In this document: piece by piece, positions 35,860 to 47,920 of the stretch
Layout: every line of letters starts with the position of its first letter
How positions within the stretch are numbered: the stretch's first letter is position 1
Origin: Delphinus delphis
Lineage: Eukaryota; Chordata; Mammalia; Artiodactyla; Delphinidae
NCBI RefSeq assembly: GCF_949987515.2
Contig: NC_082687.1
Coordinates: forward strand, 118,215,838 to 118,279,837
Direction: 5' to 3'
Length of the DNA: 64,000 bases
The notes under the pieces: generated by a model
The model's input: the letters and a program-made list of their open reading frames with translations, nothing else
Told to the model about the DNA's origin: nothing
Database searches by the model: none
Translations under genes and position numbers: made by a program

Positions 35860-37508
35860 AATTAGTACACAGAAATGTCTTGCATTCCTATACAATAATG
35901 AAGAAAAATCTGAAAGAGAAATTAAGGAAACATTCCCATTTACCATTGCAACAAAGGGAATAAAATACCTAGGAATAAACCTACCTAAGGAGACAAAAGA
36001 CCTGTACGCAGAAAACTATAAGACACTGATGAAAGAAATTAAAGATGATACAAACAGATGGAGAGATATAGCACGTTCTTGGATTGGAAGAATCAGCATT
36101 GTGAAAATGACTCTACTACCCAAAGCAATCTACAGATTCAATGCAATCCCTATCAAACTACCAATGGCCTTTTTCACAGAACTAGAACAAAAAATTTCAC
36201 AATTTGTATGGAAACACAAAAGAACCCGAATAGCCAAAGCAACCTTGAGAAAGAAAAACGGAGCTGGAGGAATCAGGCTCTCTGACTTCAGACTATACTA
36301 CAAAGCTACAGTAATCAAGACAATATGGTACTGGCACAAAAACAGAAATACAGATCAATGGAACAGGATAGAAAGCCCAGACATAAACCCACACACATAT
36401 GGTCACCTTATCTTTGATAAAGGAGACAAGAGTATACAATGGAGAAAATACAGCCTCTTCAATAAGTGCTGCTGGGAATACTGGACAGCTACATGTAAAA
36501 GAATGAAATTAGAACACTCCCTAACACCATACACAAAAATAAACTCAAAATGGATTAGAGACCTAAATATAAGGCCAGACACTAAAAAACTCTTAGAGGA
36601 AAACATAGGCAGAGCACTCTATGACATAAATCACAGCAAGATCCTTTTTGACCCACCTCCTAGAGAAATGGAAATAAAAACAAAAATAAACAAACGGGAC
36701 CTAATGAAACTTAAAAGTTTTTGCACGGCAAAGGAAACCATAAACAAGATGAAAAGACAACCCTCAAAATGGGAGAAAATATTTGCAAACGAAGCAACTG
36801 ACAAAGGATTGATCTCCAAAATTTACAAGCAGCTCATGCAGCTCAATATCAAAAAAACAAACAACCCAATCCAAAAATTGGCAGAAGACCTACATAGACA
36901 TTTCTCCAAAGAAGATATACAGATTGCCAACAAACACATGAAAGGATGCTCAACATCATTAATCATTAGAGAAATGCAAATCAAAACTACAATGAGGTAT
37001 CACCTCACACCAGTCAGAATGGCCATCATCAAAACATCTACAAACACTATATGCTGGAGAGGGGAACCCTCTTGCACTGTTGGTGGGAGAAAGAAAAAGG
37101 AACCCTCTTGCACTGTTGGTGGAAATGTAAATTGATACAGCCGCTCTGGAGAATAGTATGGAGGTTCCTTAAAAAAACTAAAAATAGAACTGCCGTATGA
37201 CCCAGCAACCCCACTACTGGGCATATACCCTGAGAAAACCATAATTCAAAAAGAGTCGTGTACCACAATGTTCATTGCAACTCTATTTACAATAGCCAGG
37301 ACATGGAAGCAACCTAAGTGTCCATCAACAGATGAATGGTTAAAGAAGATGTGGCACGTATATACACTGGATATTACTCAGCCATAAAAGAAATGAAATT
37401 GAGTTATTTGTAGTGAGGTGGATGGACCTAGAATCTGTCATACAGAGTGAAGTAACTCAGAAAGAGAAAAACAAATACCGTATGCTAACACATATATATG
37501 TAATCTAA
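35860..37508 (+). pseudogene. L1 ORF2 C-terminal half with a long open stretch
   Basis: About 420 codons of ORF2 remain uninterrupted from 35860 to 37135. They include the thumb region after the reverse transcriptase ('[19 protein letters not shown]', '[20 protein letters not shown]') and most of the C-terminal region ('[19 protein letters not shown]'). The frame can be read back to an ATG at 35753, but those first residues come from host flank and not from L1. A tandem duplication at 37065-37124 shifts the frame to a stop at 37136, while the normal L1 stop lies at about 37506-37508. Endonuclease and polymerase catalytic motifs are absent through 5' truncation, so it cannot be functional. Confidence 0.9.
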
Positions 37509-37876
37509 AAAGAAAAAAAAAATGGTTCTGAAGAACCTAGGGGCAAGACAGGAATAAAGACGCAGACGTAGAGAATGGACTTGAGGACACGGGGAGGGGG
37601 AAGGGTAAGCTGGGACGAAGTGAGAAAGTGGCATGGACATATATATACTACCAAATGTAAAATCAGTGGCTAGTGGGAAGCAGCCACATAGCACAGGGAG
37701 ATTAGCTCGGTGCTTTGTGACCACCTAGAGGGGTGGGATAGGGAGGGTGGGAGGGAGACGCAACAGGGAAGAGATATGGGGATATATGTATATGTATAGT
37801 TGATTCACTTTGTTATAAAGCAGAACTAACACACCATTGTAGAGCAATTATACTCCAATAAAGATGTTAAAAAGAA
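35860..37876 (+). mobile_element. 5'-truncated L1, plus strand (2 kb)
   Basis: Begins inside ORF2, downstream of the reverse-transcriptase catalytic box, and runs through the 3' UTR to 'actccaataaagatgttaa' and an A-rich tail. An imperfect 15-bp duplication (13/15) is likely: 'aaaaaaggttgttag' at 35845-35859 against 'aaaaaatgttgctag' at 37877-37891. A 23-bp coding segment is duplicated in tandem near 37065-37124. Confidence 0.93.
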
Positions 37877-37891
37877 AAAAAATGTTGCTAG

Positions 37892-38939
37892 TTTATCCAG
37901 CCCACCCAGCGATGCCTGTGTTAATGGTGTCTTAAAGTTCTGCAGAGGCCACAAAGGGGAGAGGGAGTGAGCAGATGGATTGTTTCGTTCCCCTTTCTGA
38001 CTTCCGTCTGATTACCTCTGATTTTCGTAAATTGACTATCTTTGGTTTCACATGGGGTATTGTTTTACAGAAGTTTTCTAATAAAAGTAATGTTTATAAA
38101 TCCTGAATTCGGTGTGAGCCCTGAATTCTACCAGTCTTCCAAACAATGATAATTCCCCCAAATATTACAGCATTATTTGAAAATTTGAAAGCCACTGCTT
38201 TAAGGATGCAGTTCAAAAATTTGTCATATGACCTGACTTCATTTAAACACCAATCAACAAGCTGTGGTCTACATAACAGAAAATTATAGCAAGAACTTTG
38301 ATTTTTAACTTCCCATTTCCCTTTAAACCAGTTGTGTAACCAGTTTATGCAGGTTCATTTTCTCCCAAAACTTGCTTGCTTTATCTTGCCCTCCAAATTA
38401 TGCACGTAAACCATCTCCAGTAATTTTAAAATGGAAATTGTACCTCCTCCTAAGAATAGTGTCTCTTAACACAGCATGCTGTGGTTTAGCAGTTTTCACT
38501 GACAGCATCTCTCCTAGCTTTCTAATCAAACATTTACTTAGACCTTTCTGACACAGTAATCATACTACTTTACATGAGAAACAGGATTTTGTTGTAGGCT
38601 TGACTCCTCTGTGATTAGAAAAACAGGCGATACTGAAAAATTCAGACTGACCTTAGAATACTCATTTTATCAAAAAGGCTCAAAAAAGATTAGAGATATT
38701 CACTACCTAAGGAAGAAGGTATTCAACATGAATACCCTTGTAGATCAGAATGAGTAAAATGATTTTAAAAGTTCAAAACAGTCAGTTCCCCGTTACAGTT
38801 ACCCACATCCTGACCCTGGCTATCTTGGCTAATTTGAATTTTCTGGAATGCTGCCGATCCAGGTTTGACATGCTACATGGAATGAATTTGTTTCCTAATT
38901 CTTCTATATTTACACTTTCACCCTCTTACTCCTTCACTT
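37892..38939. other. No gene identified
   Basis: No repeat, RNA gene or exon recognised. Confidence 0.5.
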
Positions 38940-39570
38940 TTTTACTCATTCATTTTATTCATTCTACAAATACAGTATTGATTGAGAAACCTCTCTGTCC
39001 TAAGTACAGTTTTAGCCACGGGAAGCATATCGGTGGAAAAAATAAAATCCCTGCCCTTTTGGAGGTTGGGTAACTCATTAGTGGGGAGCCAGGCTCTGGG
39101 GTCAGACTTCCCTGGAGATAGCCTGGCTCTGCCTGTATAACCTTGGGTAGGTTATTTAAGCTCCAGTGCTGTTTTCTGTCTGTTAAAAGTAGAGAACATT
39201 AGTTTCTACTTCATAGGGTTAAATGAGGATCAAATGATTTAGTGCTTGTAAAACCCTGAAAAGAGTACTCGGCTCCTACTGGACATTCAGCAAGTTAGCT
39301 CTTATTATTATGATAAATAAATGAGTAAATATGAACTGCTCTGTGGAGATAATGCTGTGAAGAAAGCTCAGGTAAGATGAGCTGGAGCGTGAGCCATGTC
39401 GGGGTGTGTTGTGCAGCTTAGATAGGCAGGTCAGGGAAGGTATCTCTGAGGAAGTGACTTTCGACCTGAGCTCTGCAGAGAAATTGGTGATCACTTCAAA
39501 CTGAAGACCAGAAGCCAGAAGAGACTTGAACATGTGTGCGACGAGCAGGCTTCTATCCTGTTTTCCCATC
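38940..39570 (+). repeat. Ancient mammalian repeat (unassigned), split by a MIR
   Basis: 38940-39084 holds 'aaatccctgcccttttggag' and 39331-39570 holds 'gtcagggaaggtatctctga' and 'cttcaaactgaagacc'. These are consecutive parts of the family seen at 61745-63640, separated by a MIR. Confidence 0.5.
39085..39320 (+). mobile_element. MIR SINE, plus strand
   Basis: Near-complete MIR: 'tctggggtcagacttccctg', 'aaccttgggtaggttattta', 'catagggttaaatgaggatc' and 'ttattattatgat' at the end. Confidence 0.8.
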
Positions 39571-39938
39571 TCCCTAGGCCTCTTTCTGGATTGCTGTGAC
39601 TGATGGATGGGAAAGAATGATGAAACAGAAGAAAACGGGGATAGGCTGAGAACCAAAATTTAAAACTCAAATCAACTCTTTTCTCCTTTTTTTCCACAAT
39701 GAAAACAACAGCCAATCAAAGTTCTTAAATAATAGTCTGGTGTGTGAATACCAAACAAACTCAGGCCATTAAGCTGGGGTCTCTGACCTACATGATGTAT
39801 ATGTAGATTGCCTTAATTGATTGGTTTCCAAGTCTTTGTCTTGATGAAGTCATGTTCCTTACAAAGTCCAAGAGCTACTCAGACCTCTCCTTTCTGAGGA
39901 TATGTCCACTGGTTTTAAGATTTTGTGGAAATTAATAC
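39571..39938. other. No gene identified
   Basis: Nothing recognised. Confidence 0.5.
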
Positions 39939-39949
39939 CTGATCCTTTT

Positions 39950-40114
39950 AATTTAATTTTATTTATTTTTAAATTGAAGTATAGTTAATTTACAATGTTG
40001 TGTTAGCTGCAGGTGCACAGCAAAGTGATTCAGCTTTATATATATATATATATATATTCTTTCTCAGATTCCTTTTCATCATAGGTTATTACAAGATATT
40101 GAATATAGTTCTAG
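39950..40114 (-). mobile_element. L1 3' end only (165 bp), minus strand
   Basis: Reverse of the L1 tail ('gaagtatagttaatttacaa', 'gcacagcaaagtgattcagc') with an internal TA run at about 40037-40058. The duplication 'ctgatcctttt' lies at 39939-39949 and 40115-40125. Confidence 0.9.
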
Positions 40115-40125
40115 CTGATCCTTTT

Positions 40126-42381
40126 TAGATTGCAGTTAAATGATACAGAATAATATTACTAACTATAAAATTATTTTTTTAGATCTACAAATCACTCATT
40201 TTAATAGAGTTTTCTGTCTTGTATCATGAAGAAAAATGCCCAAATCCCACATTTTGCAGATGGAAACAAACAAATAAAAAAGAAGAGATCCAGGTATAGT
40301 GCCAGGGCTCCTTTTAAATGTGAGAAGCAACACAAAATACTGAGAAGAATGAGAGAATATTATAATTTGCAAGTTAAATAAATTGATTTTATTTATCTTG
40401 GAACTTGACTGAAATTAAATTTGCCAAAAAGCCAGATGTGTTTTTACTTCATTTTCATCATTCTTAGCTCTTGGCTATAAAAAAAAAAAAAAAAAGACTT
40501 GTTTTATTTGTATTTATCAAGGAGCATAATTTTTGATGCAGTTAAAATTTCTGGTATTTTTAAAGGATATGCAGTTAGACAAACTTCTCATTAGAGTCGG
40601 ATTTTTTTTTTAAAATACTCTCACATAACTTGGCCCCCAGATTCCCTTATCCTTCCACATCCTATCCTTATCCAGCCCAGGGCTTCAGGCACACTGAAGA
40701 ATTCATCATGCCCTAAATGTCTGCAGACATTTTATTTCTCCTAGTCCTTCAATCCAAACACTCTTTTCTTTATCAGTAGTTAATAGCCTTCCTTTGAGGG
40801 AAGGTATCATACATTTTAATTACAGGAAGCAGTAACACAGAGCTTCAGATAGTACGAAAGAAGAAGAATGGACCCATAAAAATACTTGTAAGAAGAGGAA
40901 AGAGTGAAATAAACGTACAGACTAGTAGGCAGTGTGGTGTAGTTTCTAAAACTGTCTGAAAGTCAAGGAAGGACCAGGTGTGGCAATAAAACTGTGTTTG
41001 GGGAGTAGACTAACGGTTGCATGAAAAGCTGTCAATGGCTAGCACAGTTACGATTATGAAAATATTTTTAGCTTTTGTTTTTATAAACATGTAATCCTGT
41101 TAACAATGACTAGTAAAAAATAAAGTTGCAGAACAAAGTTTCCGTCAGTCCTGGAAACACCCCTTAGCTTATAGTTTCTATGACTATATGAGTCTCTGTA
41201 GTTGGTCAGCCTCACTAATGACAGTCTGGCACATGTGTCCATGGCCAGATTCTGTTTTCCGTACTCGTGATGATATTTATATTAGCAGAATTTGGAACAG
41301 CTTAAGAAGATTCCTTTTGTTTGTATCAGTATTTGATGTGAGAGAATGTATATTATCATTTTATGGGGCGAGCTCAGTTTTCCCTTCTATTTTATGTTAG
41401 GTGGATAAGTCAAGATCCTGGATGCTTTTGGGGTGTTTTTGTTTTTTAAATTGATACTGGTTAAATGTTTCCACTAACTTTTACTTCTCTATAACCAATC
41501 CAAAATAAATGGTATTTTAGTAACTCTTATTTTTTCTATCTCTGTTCTACAAATTTCAAAACACTGTTATTCCAAATAAATTTTAACTAAAAAATACAGT
41601 AGAAGCTGAAACAGTCAGCCTCCAGTAGTTTGTAGGAAACTGAAAGGTGTATAAATGAAGAATTATTTTTGAAAGTGATACACACATATTTAAAATTTAT
41701 ACATCTCTAAGTTCATCCAATAATTGACTGATGTAGGACCAGGTGGAACAGGTTGGATTTTCCTTCTTTCACAAAATACACCCTTGAAAGTAGAGCAGGA
41801 AAGTTGTGCAGCAATTTAATTCAGAATTCTTTCACGGCTTTATTATTTTTTTCATTTTATAGCAACATCAATCATATTTAATTCAATTGCCTTTTTCTTC
41901 TTTATAGAAACTGGAGTTTATTGAGTCTTTCTGAAGATTTCCACTTAATTTTCATAGAAACAGCTGCATATTTTCATTCAGTCATAACTTTGTATAATGC
42001 TTGATTAAATTTAATAATTATAACAAAAAATACACAAACAGAACTGAAAACAATTCTTGGTGAACACACAACTCAACTGGTAGTTGCTAATGGGCACAAG
42101 TATATTGCAAAGTTGATTATTAATTTCAAGAAGTTAATAGCCTATGGGTAGCAATAATATAATTCACTGGGAAATGGAGAATCTCAGTTATTCTGGCAAT
42201 CCAGTTAAATAGAGGTTGACTAAAATAGTGCAATGTTTTCTAACTTACAGTAACATTTTGCTTGAAATGAGTGCAGTTTATAGTGTCAAGTCAAAAACTG
42301 GAAAGTATATCTTTGACAATGAATTTTTTGTGACTGTTTTCAATAATTTATTGATCTGTTAGAAAAGTAACATTAATGAAT
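40126..42381. other. No gene identified
   Basis: Contains a 15-A run near 40481 and a possible L2 trace at 40630-40770 ('ttggcccccagattcccttat' region). Nothing else recognised. Confidence 0.45.
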
Positions 42382-42395
42382 CATGAAATCTTTTT

Positions 42396-42563
42396 TTCTT
42401 TTCTTTTTTTTTTTTTTTCTTGGCTCTGGATGTGCAGTCTCAGCGGCCATGGCTCACGGGCTCAGCCGCTCCGCGGCATGGGGGATCCTCCCGGACCGGG
42501 GCACGAACCCTTGTCCCCTGCATCGGCAGGTGGACTCTCAACCACTGCGCCACCAGGGAAGCC
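42396..42563 (-). mobile_element. CHR-type SINE lacking its 3' segment, minus strand
   Basis: After the T-rich tail the element enters the CHR unit directly at 'ggctctggatgtgcagtctc' and continues to 'gccaccagggaagcc'. About 45-50 bp normally between this point and the tail, with 'gcggtacgcgggcctctcac'-like sequence, is missing. The 14-bp duplication 'catgaaatcttttt' at 42382-42395 and 42564-42577 shows that the shortened form itself inserted. Confidence 0.93.
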
Positions 42564-42609
42564 CATGAAATCTTTTTAGTTAGTTTCATAAAACCAATTA
42601 AAATTATTT

Positions 42610-42738
42610 TCTTTTCGAGAACAGCAGAGTGATTCAGAGTGCAAGCTCTGGATTCAGATGGTTCAGGGTCATATTTCAGCTGTACTGTTTACTGACTGTG
42701 ACCTTGGGAAAGCTACTTAACCTCTCTGTGCCTTATCC
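42610..42738 (+). mobile_element. MIR SINE, 5' part (split by L1)
   Basis: 'gtgcaagctctggattcaga' through 'ccttgggaaagctacttaac' and 'ctctctgtgcctta'. It continues at 44867 beyond the L1. Confidence 0.82.
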
Positions 42739-42740
42739 TT

Positions 42741-44866
42741 TTTTTTTTCCCCACCCATCTAGGTCATCACAGAGCACTGAGCTGAGCTCCCTGTGCTATA
42801 TAGCAGGTTCCCACTAGCTATCTGTTTTACACATGGTAGTGTATATGTGTCAATCCTAATCTTCCAATTCGTTCCACCCTCTCCTTCCTCCACTGTGTCC
42901 ACATGTCCGTTTTCTACATCTACGTCTCTATTCCTGCCCTGGAAATAGGTTAATGTGTGCCATTTTTCTAGATTCCACATATATGTGTTAATATATGATA
43001 TTTGTTTTTTTCTTTCTGACTTACTTCACTCTGTATGACAGACTCTAGATCCATCCACATCTCTACAAATGATCCAATTTTGTTCTTTTTTATGGCTGAG
43101 TTAATATTCCATTGTATATATGTACCACATCTTCTTTATCCATTCATCTGTCATTGGATATTTAGGTTGTTTCCATCTACTGGCTATTGTAAATAGTACT
43201 GCAATGAACATTGGAGTGCATATGTCCTTTTGAATTATGCTTTGCTCAGGGTATATGCCCAGTAGTGGGATTGCTGGGTCATATGGTAGTTCTATTTTTA
43301 GTTTTTTAAGGAACCTCCATACTATTTTCCACAGTGGTTGTATCAATTTACATTCCCACCAACAGTGCAAGAGGGTTCCCTTTTCTCCACACCCTCTCCG
43401 GCATTTGTTGTTTGTAGATTTTTTGATGATGGCCATTCTAACCGGTGTGAGTTGATACCTCATTGTAGTTTTGACCTGCATTTCTCTAATTATTAGTGAT
43501 GTTGAGCATCTTTTCAAGTACCCCTGGCCATCTGTATGTCTTCTTTGGAGAGATGTCTATTTAGGTGTTCGGCCCACTTTTTGATTTGTGTTGTTTGTTT
43601 TTTTGTTACTGAGGTCCATGAGCTGTTTGTATATTTTGGAGATTAATCCTTTGTCAGTTGCTTCATTTGCAAATATTTTCTCCCATTCTGAGGGTTGTCT
43701 TTTTGTCTTTATGGTTTTCTTTGCTGTGCAAAAGCTTTTAATTTTCATTAGGTCCCATTTCTTTATTTTTGTTTATATTTTCGTCAGGAATTGGCTCAAA
43801 AATTATCTTCCTGTGATTTATGTCAAAGAGTGTTTTTTCTGTGTTTTCCTCTAAGAGTTTTATAGTATCCGGTCTTACATTTAGGCCTTTAGTCCATTTT
43901 GAGTTTATTTTTGTGTATGGTATTAGGTAGTGTTCTAATTTCATTCTTTTACATGTAGCTGTCCAGTTTTCCCAGCACCACTTATTGAAGAGGCTGTCTT
44001 TTCTCCACTGTATATTCTTGCCTCCTTTGTCATAGATTAGGTGACCATAGGTGTGTGGGTTTATTTCTGGGCTTTCTATCCTGTACCATTGATTTATATT
44101 CCTGTTTTTGTGCCAGTACCGTTCTGTCTTGATTACTGTAACTTTGTAGTATAGTTTGATGTCGGGGAGCCTGATTCCTCCAGCTCCATTTTTCTTTCTC
44201 AAGATTGCTTTGGCTATTCAGGGTCTTTTGTGTTTCCAAACAAATTGTAAAATTTTTTATTCTAATTCTGTGAAGAATGCCATTGGTTATTTGATAAGGA
44301 TTGCATTGAATCTGTAGATTGCTTTGGGTAGTATAGTCATTTTCACAATACTGATTCTTCCAGTCCAAGAACATGGTATATTTTTCCATCTGTTTGTGTC
44401 ATCTTTGATTTGCTTCATCAGTGTTTTATATTTTTCTGAGTACAGGTCTTTTGTCTCCTTAGGTAGGTTTATTCCTAGGTATTTTATTCTTTTTGTTGCA
44501 ATGGTAGTTGGGATTGTTTCCTTAATTTCTCTTTCTGATCTTTTGTTGTTAGTGTATAGGAAAGCAAGAGATTTCTGTGCATTAATTTTGTATCCTGCAG
44601 CTTTACCAAATTCATTGATTATCTCTAGTAGTTTTCTGGTGGCATCTTCAGGATTTTCTATGTATAGTATCATGTCATCTGCAAACAGTGATAGTTTTAC
44701 TTCTTCTTTTCCAGTTTGTATTCCTTTTATTTCTGTTTCTTCTCTGATTGCCGTGGCTAGGACTTCCAAAACTATGTTGAATAAGCGTGGTGAGAGTGGA
44801 CATCCTTGTCTTGTTCCTGATCTTAGAGGAAATGCTTTCAGTTTTTCACAATTGATAATGATGTTT
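42741..44866 (-). mobile_element. 5'-truncated L1, minus strand, inserted in a MIR
   Basis: A T-rich end near 42738-42749 is followed by the reversed L1 3' UTR and ORF2 up to about 44866, where it stops within the reverse-transcriptase region. The MIR core resumes directly afterwards. The 3' UTR starts internally compared with the copy at 12267-12504, so this RNA ended earlier. I could not fix a target-site duplication because both junctions are T-rich. Confidence 0.93.
42968..44866 (-). pseudogene. L1 ORF2 fragment retaining the FADD catalytic box
   Basis: The minus-strand frame 44287-44866 is open and starts just upstream of the reverse-transcriptase palm. It shows '[20 protein letters not shown]', then '[20 protein letters not shown]' with both catalytic aspartates intact, then '[19 protein letters not shown]'. 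Frameshifts near 44290, 44030 and 43740 and internal stops break the rest. The frame reads into host MIR sequence upstream of 44866. Endonuclease and the first palm motifs are missing by 5' truncation, so no activity is expected. The final ORF2 stop is at 42968-42970. Confidence 0.9.
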
Positions 44867-45035
44867 TCAACTGCAAAATGGAGATAATAATGGCAATGAA
44901 TTAATAGAGCCATGAGCATTAGATGAGATAATATATGCACACTGCTTAGCAGCGTGCCTGGACTATAGAAGGAATTCAGTAAAGAATAGCCATTATTCTT
45001 ATTGTCATTGTTCTTATTATTATTATTTTCATTTG
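44867..45035 (+). mobile_element. MIR SINE, 3' part (split by L1)
   Basis: 'tcaactgcaaaatggagata', 'attagatgagataatatatg', 'agcagcgtgcctggactata' and a final 'ttattattattatt' complete the MIR begun at 42610. Confidence 0.82.
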
Positions 45036-46745
45036 TGTCTAAAATATTTTAAAAGATGGCTGGTTATTTCCAGAATACCTGTGAAACAAATCCTGAGATG
45101 GAAACTAGGGAAAGGAAATCAACTAGAAGGATTTGGATGAAGGTGGTCGAAATTTGGCTCTGTCTGCACATTAGAAATTGGAGTTTTTCTTTTTTGTTGT
45201 TTCTAAACAAAAAATATCGTATTTTTGACAGTTCTGATTCAAAGATTTCACAAAGTGCATTGATTCAAATTCTAACCAATGATTGACTTGTGTGAAAATA
45301 AATAAATACCTCTTTAGTAATGAGTTTTGAAAAAATATTTAATAAAACATCCCAAATGAACAGTCAGTATTCAAATAAGTTTTTTATGTTTTTTATAAAT
45401 GCATAGCATATTGCAAATACTGTAAACTAATTGGTAAGTTTTTAACCAATGGTTTAAATAGAATGGTTTAGAAACCATTCTGTCTGAATTTTCAAGGGAG
45501 GTCAGTGTTTCTTTGGTATTGTAACACTTGTAATTAATCAGATTTTATTTTCCATAAGAAAAAAGATGCTTCTCTTAAAAATAATAAAAATACAACATCA
45601 ATAAAATGATACTGATGTATCCCTGAATTTATGCCTGCAATATCTGGGAGGATATGTAGGTAACACCCATTACCAAAAAGAAAAATAATCAGATGATTAT
45701 TTATATATTGTGAAATTGAGAGGACAATAAAAAACATTTAGAAATATATGTATAATATGTATACATATGTTTATATATATATTATGTATATAAACATTTG
45801 AATGCTAATATGAATAGATATATTTCTCTCATACACTCTCTCCCCATCCCACCTTGAATCAAATTTCAGGCCTGTGGCCATCTGGGAATCTCTTCTCTTG
45901 CTGTCAGCTCTTTCTCTTTTTACTCCACATGATTTCCTTTGTCTTTCTTACCATTCTTTAGGTGACTATCATCTCTTTTTCCTTAGTAATGTGAGGTCCT
46001 TGTGACTCAGCTATTCCTGGTTCTGTCAGGGAGCTGCTCAGATGTATCACTGATGAAGGCTTTAAGTCCTTCAGATTCCCCAAACATCCATTTACAAAAC
46101 AAACAGATCTTCATATTCTGATATTGGCTGCTTCTCATGGTATTACTTTAACATGTTGTTAGGTTGATAGGTGGTGGGAACAAAACAAGTTTGTTGAGTG
46201 AAAAGAAAATCCCTTTCTGTCACAGTGGAATAAATCAAATTCAGTCCTGTTCCAAGCTCTGCAACTGAGATGAGTCTATACAATTTTAGTTGTCATCTAA
46301 TAAAGCTGAAAATGTTTCGTTCAAATGATTTCTAATGTTTCAGAGCCCAAACTAAGTCATGAAGACTTTTGGAAAATGCTCACCATTTTAGTTGGGCTCT
46401 TTCAGATTTTATTCATTATTAGAATATGTAACAATAACAACAGTCATTCAACTTAAAAACAGCACAAGGCCTATAAAAATTCCCAACAAGAAGAGGCTGC
46501 ACAAAGAGAAATACAGGAAAGCTGAAATGACAGGACTGGTTTCAGATACTTAGTGGTGAAAGGTCTTAAAACCTTTGTTTTCTTCAAGGCAAATTTTGCT
46601 CAGAGACCGAGATTGTCTTTGCCAATAATTTATTTAACACAGGTTCACTGTAGGAATTATAGTTTATAATAATATTTTACAAGGCAGTAGAATACAGAAA
46701 AACTTCTCTTAATAAGATAATAAAGAAATAACCTACTCCATAGCA
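45036..46745. other. No gene; AT-rich microsatellite inside
   Basis: An imperfect TA/ATGTATA run lies at about 45745-45800. A 10-bp-arm palindrome lies at 45460-45481. No repeat family or exon recognised. Confidence 0.45.
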
Positions 46746-47469
46746 GTGATAGGTAATTACGCTATTGTTCCAGGCAAAGGGGAGATGAAAGAAAGTCCAA
46801 ATTTAGTTGAGGAGTACCTTTCTATGAGTTGGTTCTCTGTAGAATCAGTCCTTCCAACTAAAAGCTGGGTATCAGCTGCTGGCTTAGGTACCTCATTTCT
46901 GGGGCATGAAGCTAGTCGGCAACAGTACCAGTGTTGGCAGGCAAGGTGGCAGCTCCAAAGGTTATTACTGTATGGACAGTTACACAACTTGTGCCACTGC
47001 CTCTGAAGAGTAGCCTTGCTAAGGCAAGAACTGATGTCCCTTCTCTTCCTGAGACTACCGCACAGTTTAACATCACTGCTGACCAAGAGTAGCCTGGCTG
47101 TAAGGGAGCAAGTGTCTCAAGATCTTTAGAGAGCTATTTAGGTCAACAAAGAGTAGCCTTGTCCAGACTGAACACTCTTCAGTTGCTGGTCAAACTTATT
47201 GATATTTAAAGTTCAAAAGTCTGTCATGTGACTTTTACTGCGGTGTCAATGATGAAATAGTCCTTTCCACTCCAGGTGTGAGAATTTGATAAGTAAGTCT
47301 TAATATCTAACTTCAATTTTATCAAAATGATTTATTCTAAAGAAGTTTAAACCATGAACAACTTTGTCCAAAACAAGATTTCAAAACATGGATTTGAAAT
47401 CATAACAAGTCAGTATACAATGTTAAAGTCATTTATCTTTAACCTGAGAGCAAAGAGGAGTTTCATGGG
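46746..47469. other. Unassigned sequence with a motif repeated three times
   Basis: The 10-mer 'agagtagcct' occurs at 47007, 47086 and 47150. No family recognised. Confidence 0.45.
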
Positions 47470-47915
47470 AAGGCATACCTTGGTGATGCTGCAGACTGGG
47501 TGCCAGTCCACCGCAGTAAAATGAATACCACAATAAAGCCAGTCACACAAGGTTTTTGGTGCATATAAAAGTTATGTTTACACTAGACTATAGTCTGTTA
47601 AGTGTGCAATAGCATTGTGTCTTTAAAAAGTGCATACTTTAATTAAAAAATACTTTATTGCTAAAAAAATGGTAATCATCATTTGAGCCTTCAGCGATCC
47701 TAGTGGTAACTTCAGAGATCACCATAAGAAATATAATAGTAATGAGAAAGTTTGAAATTTTGCAAGAATTACCAAAATGTGACACAGAGACATGAGCTGA
47801 GCAAATGCTGTTGGAAAAATGGCACCAGTAGACTTGCTCCTCATGGGGTTTCCACAAACCTTCGGTTTGTAAAAAATGCAATATCTATGAAGCCGAAGAG
47901 AACAAGGTATGCCTG
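47470..47915. mobile_element. Tigger1-like internally deleted DNA transposon (446 bp)
   Basis: The inverted termini 'aggcataccttggtgatgc' and, at the right, 'aagaacaaggtatgcctg'-type sequence form the Tigger1-like repeat. Interior landmarks from both ends are clear: 'gcatataaaagttatgttta' and 'gtctgttaagtgtgcaatag' on the left, 'ttaccaaaatgtgacacaga' and 'atgctgttggaaaaatggc' on the right. The transposase gene is deleted, leaving both ends fused near 47695. Confidence 0.88.
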
Positions 47916-47920
47916 CCTGT

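Noticed and set aside
35753..37135. 460-codon open frame as a host gene
   Set aside because: From 35860 on it is L1 ORF2; the first ~35 codons are only host flank read in the same frame.
44287..44940. 217-codon minus-strand frame as a gene
   Set aside because: It is L1 reverse-transcriptase sequence, with a start lying in the MIR upstream of the truncated L1.
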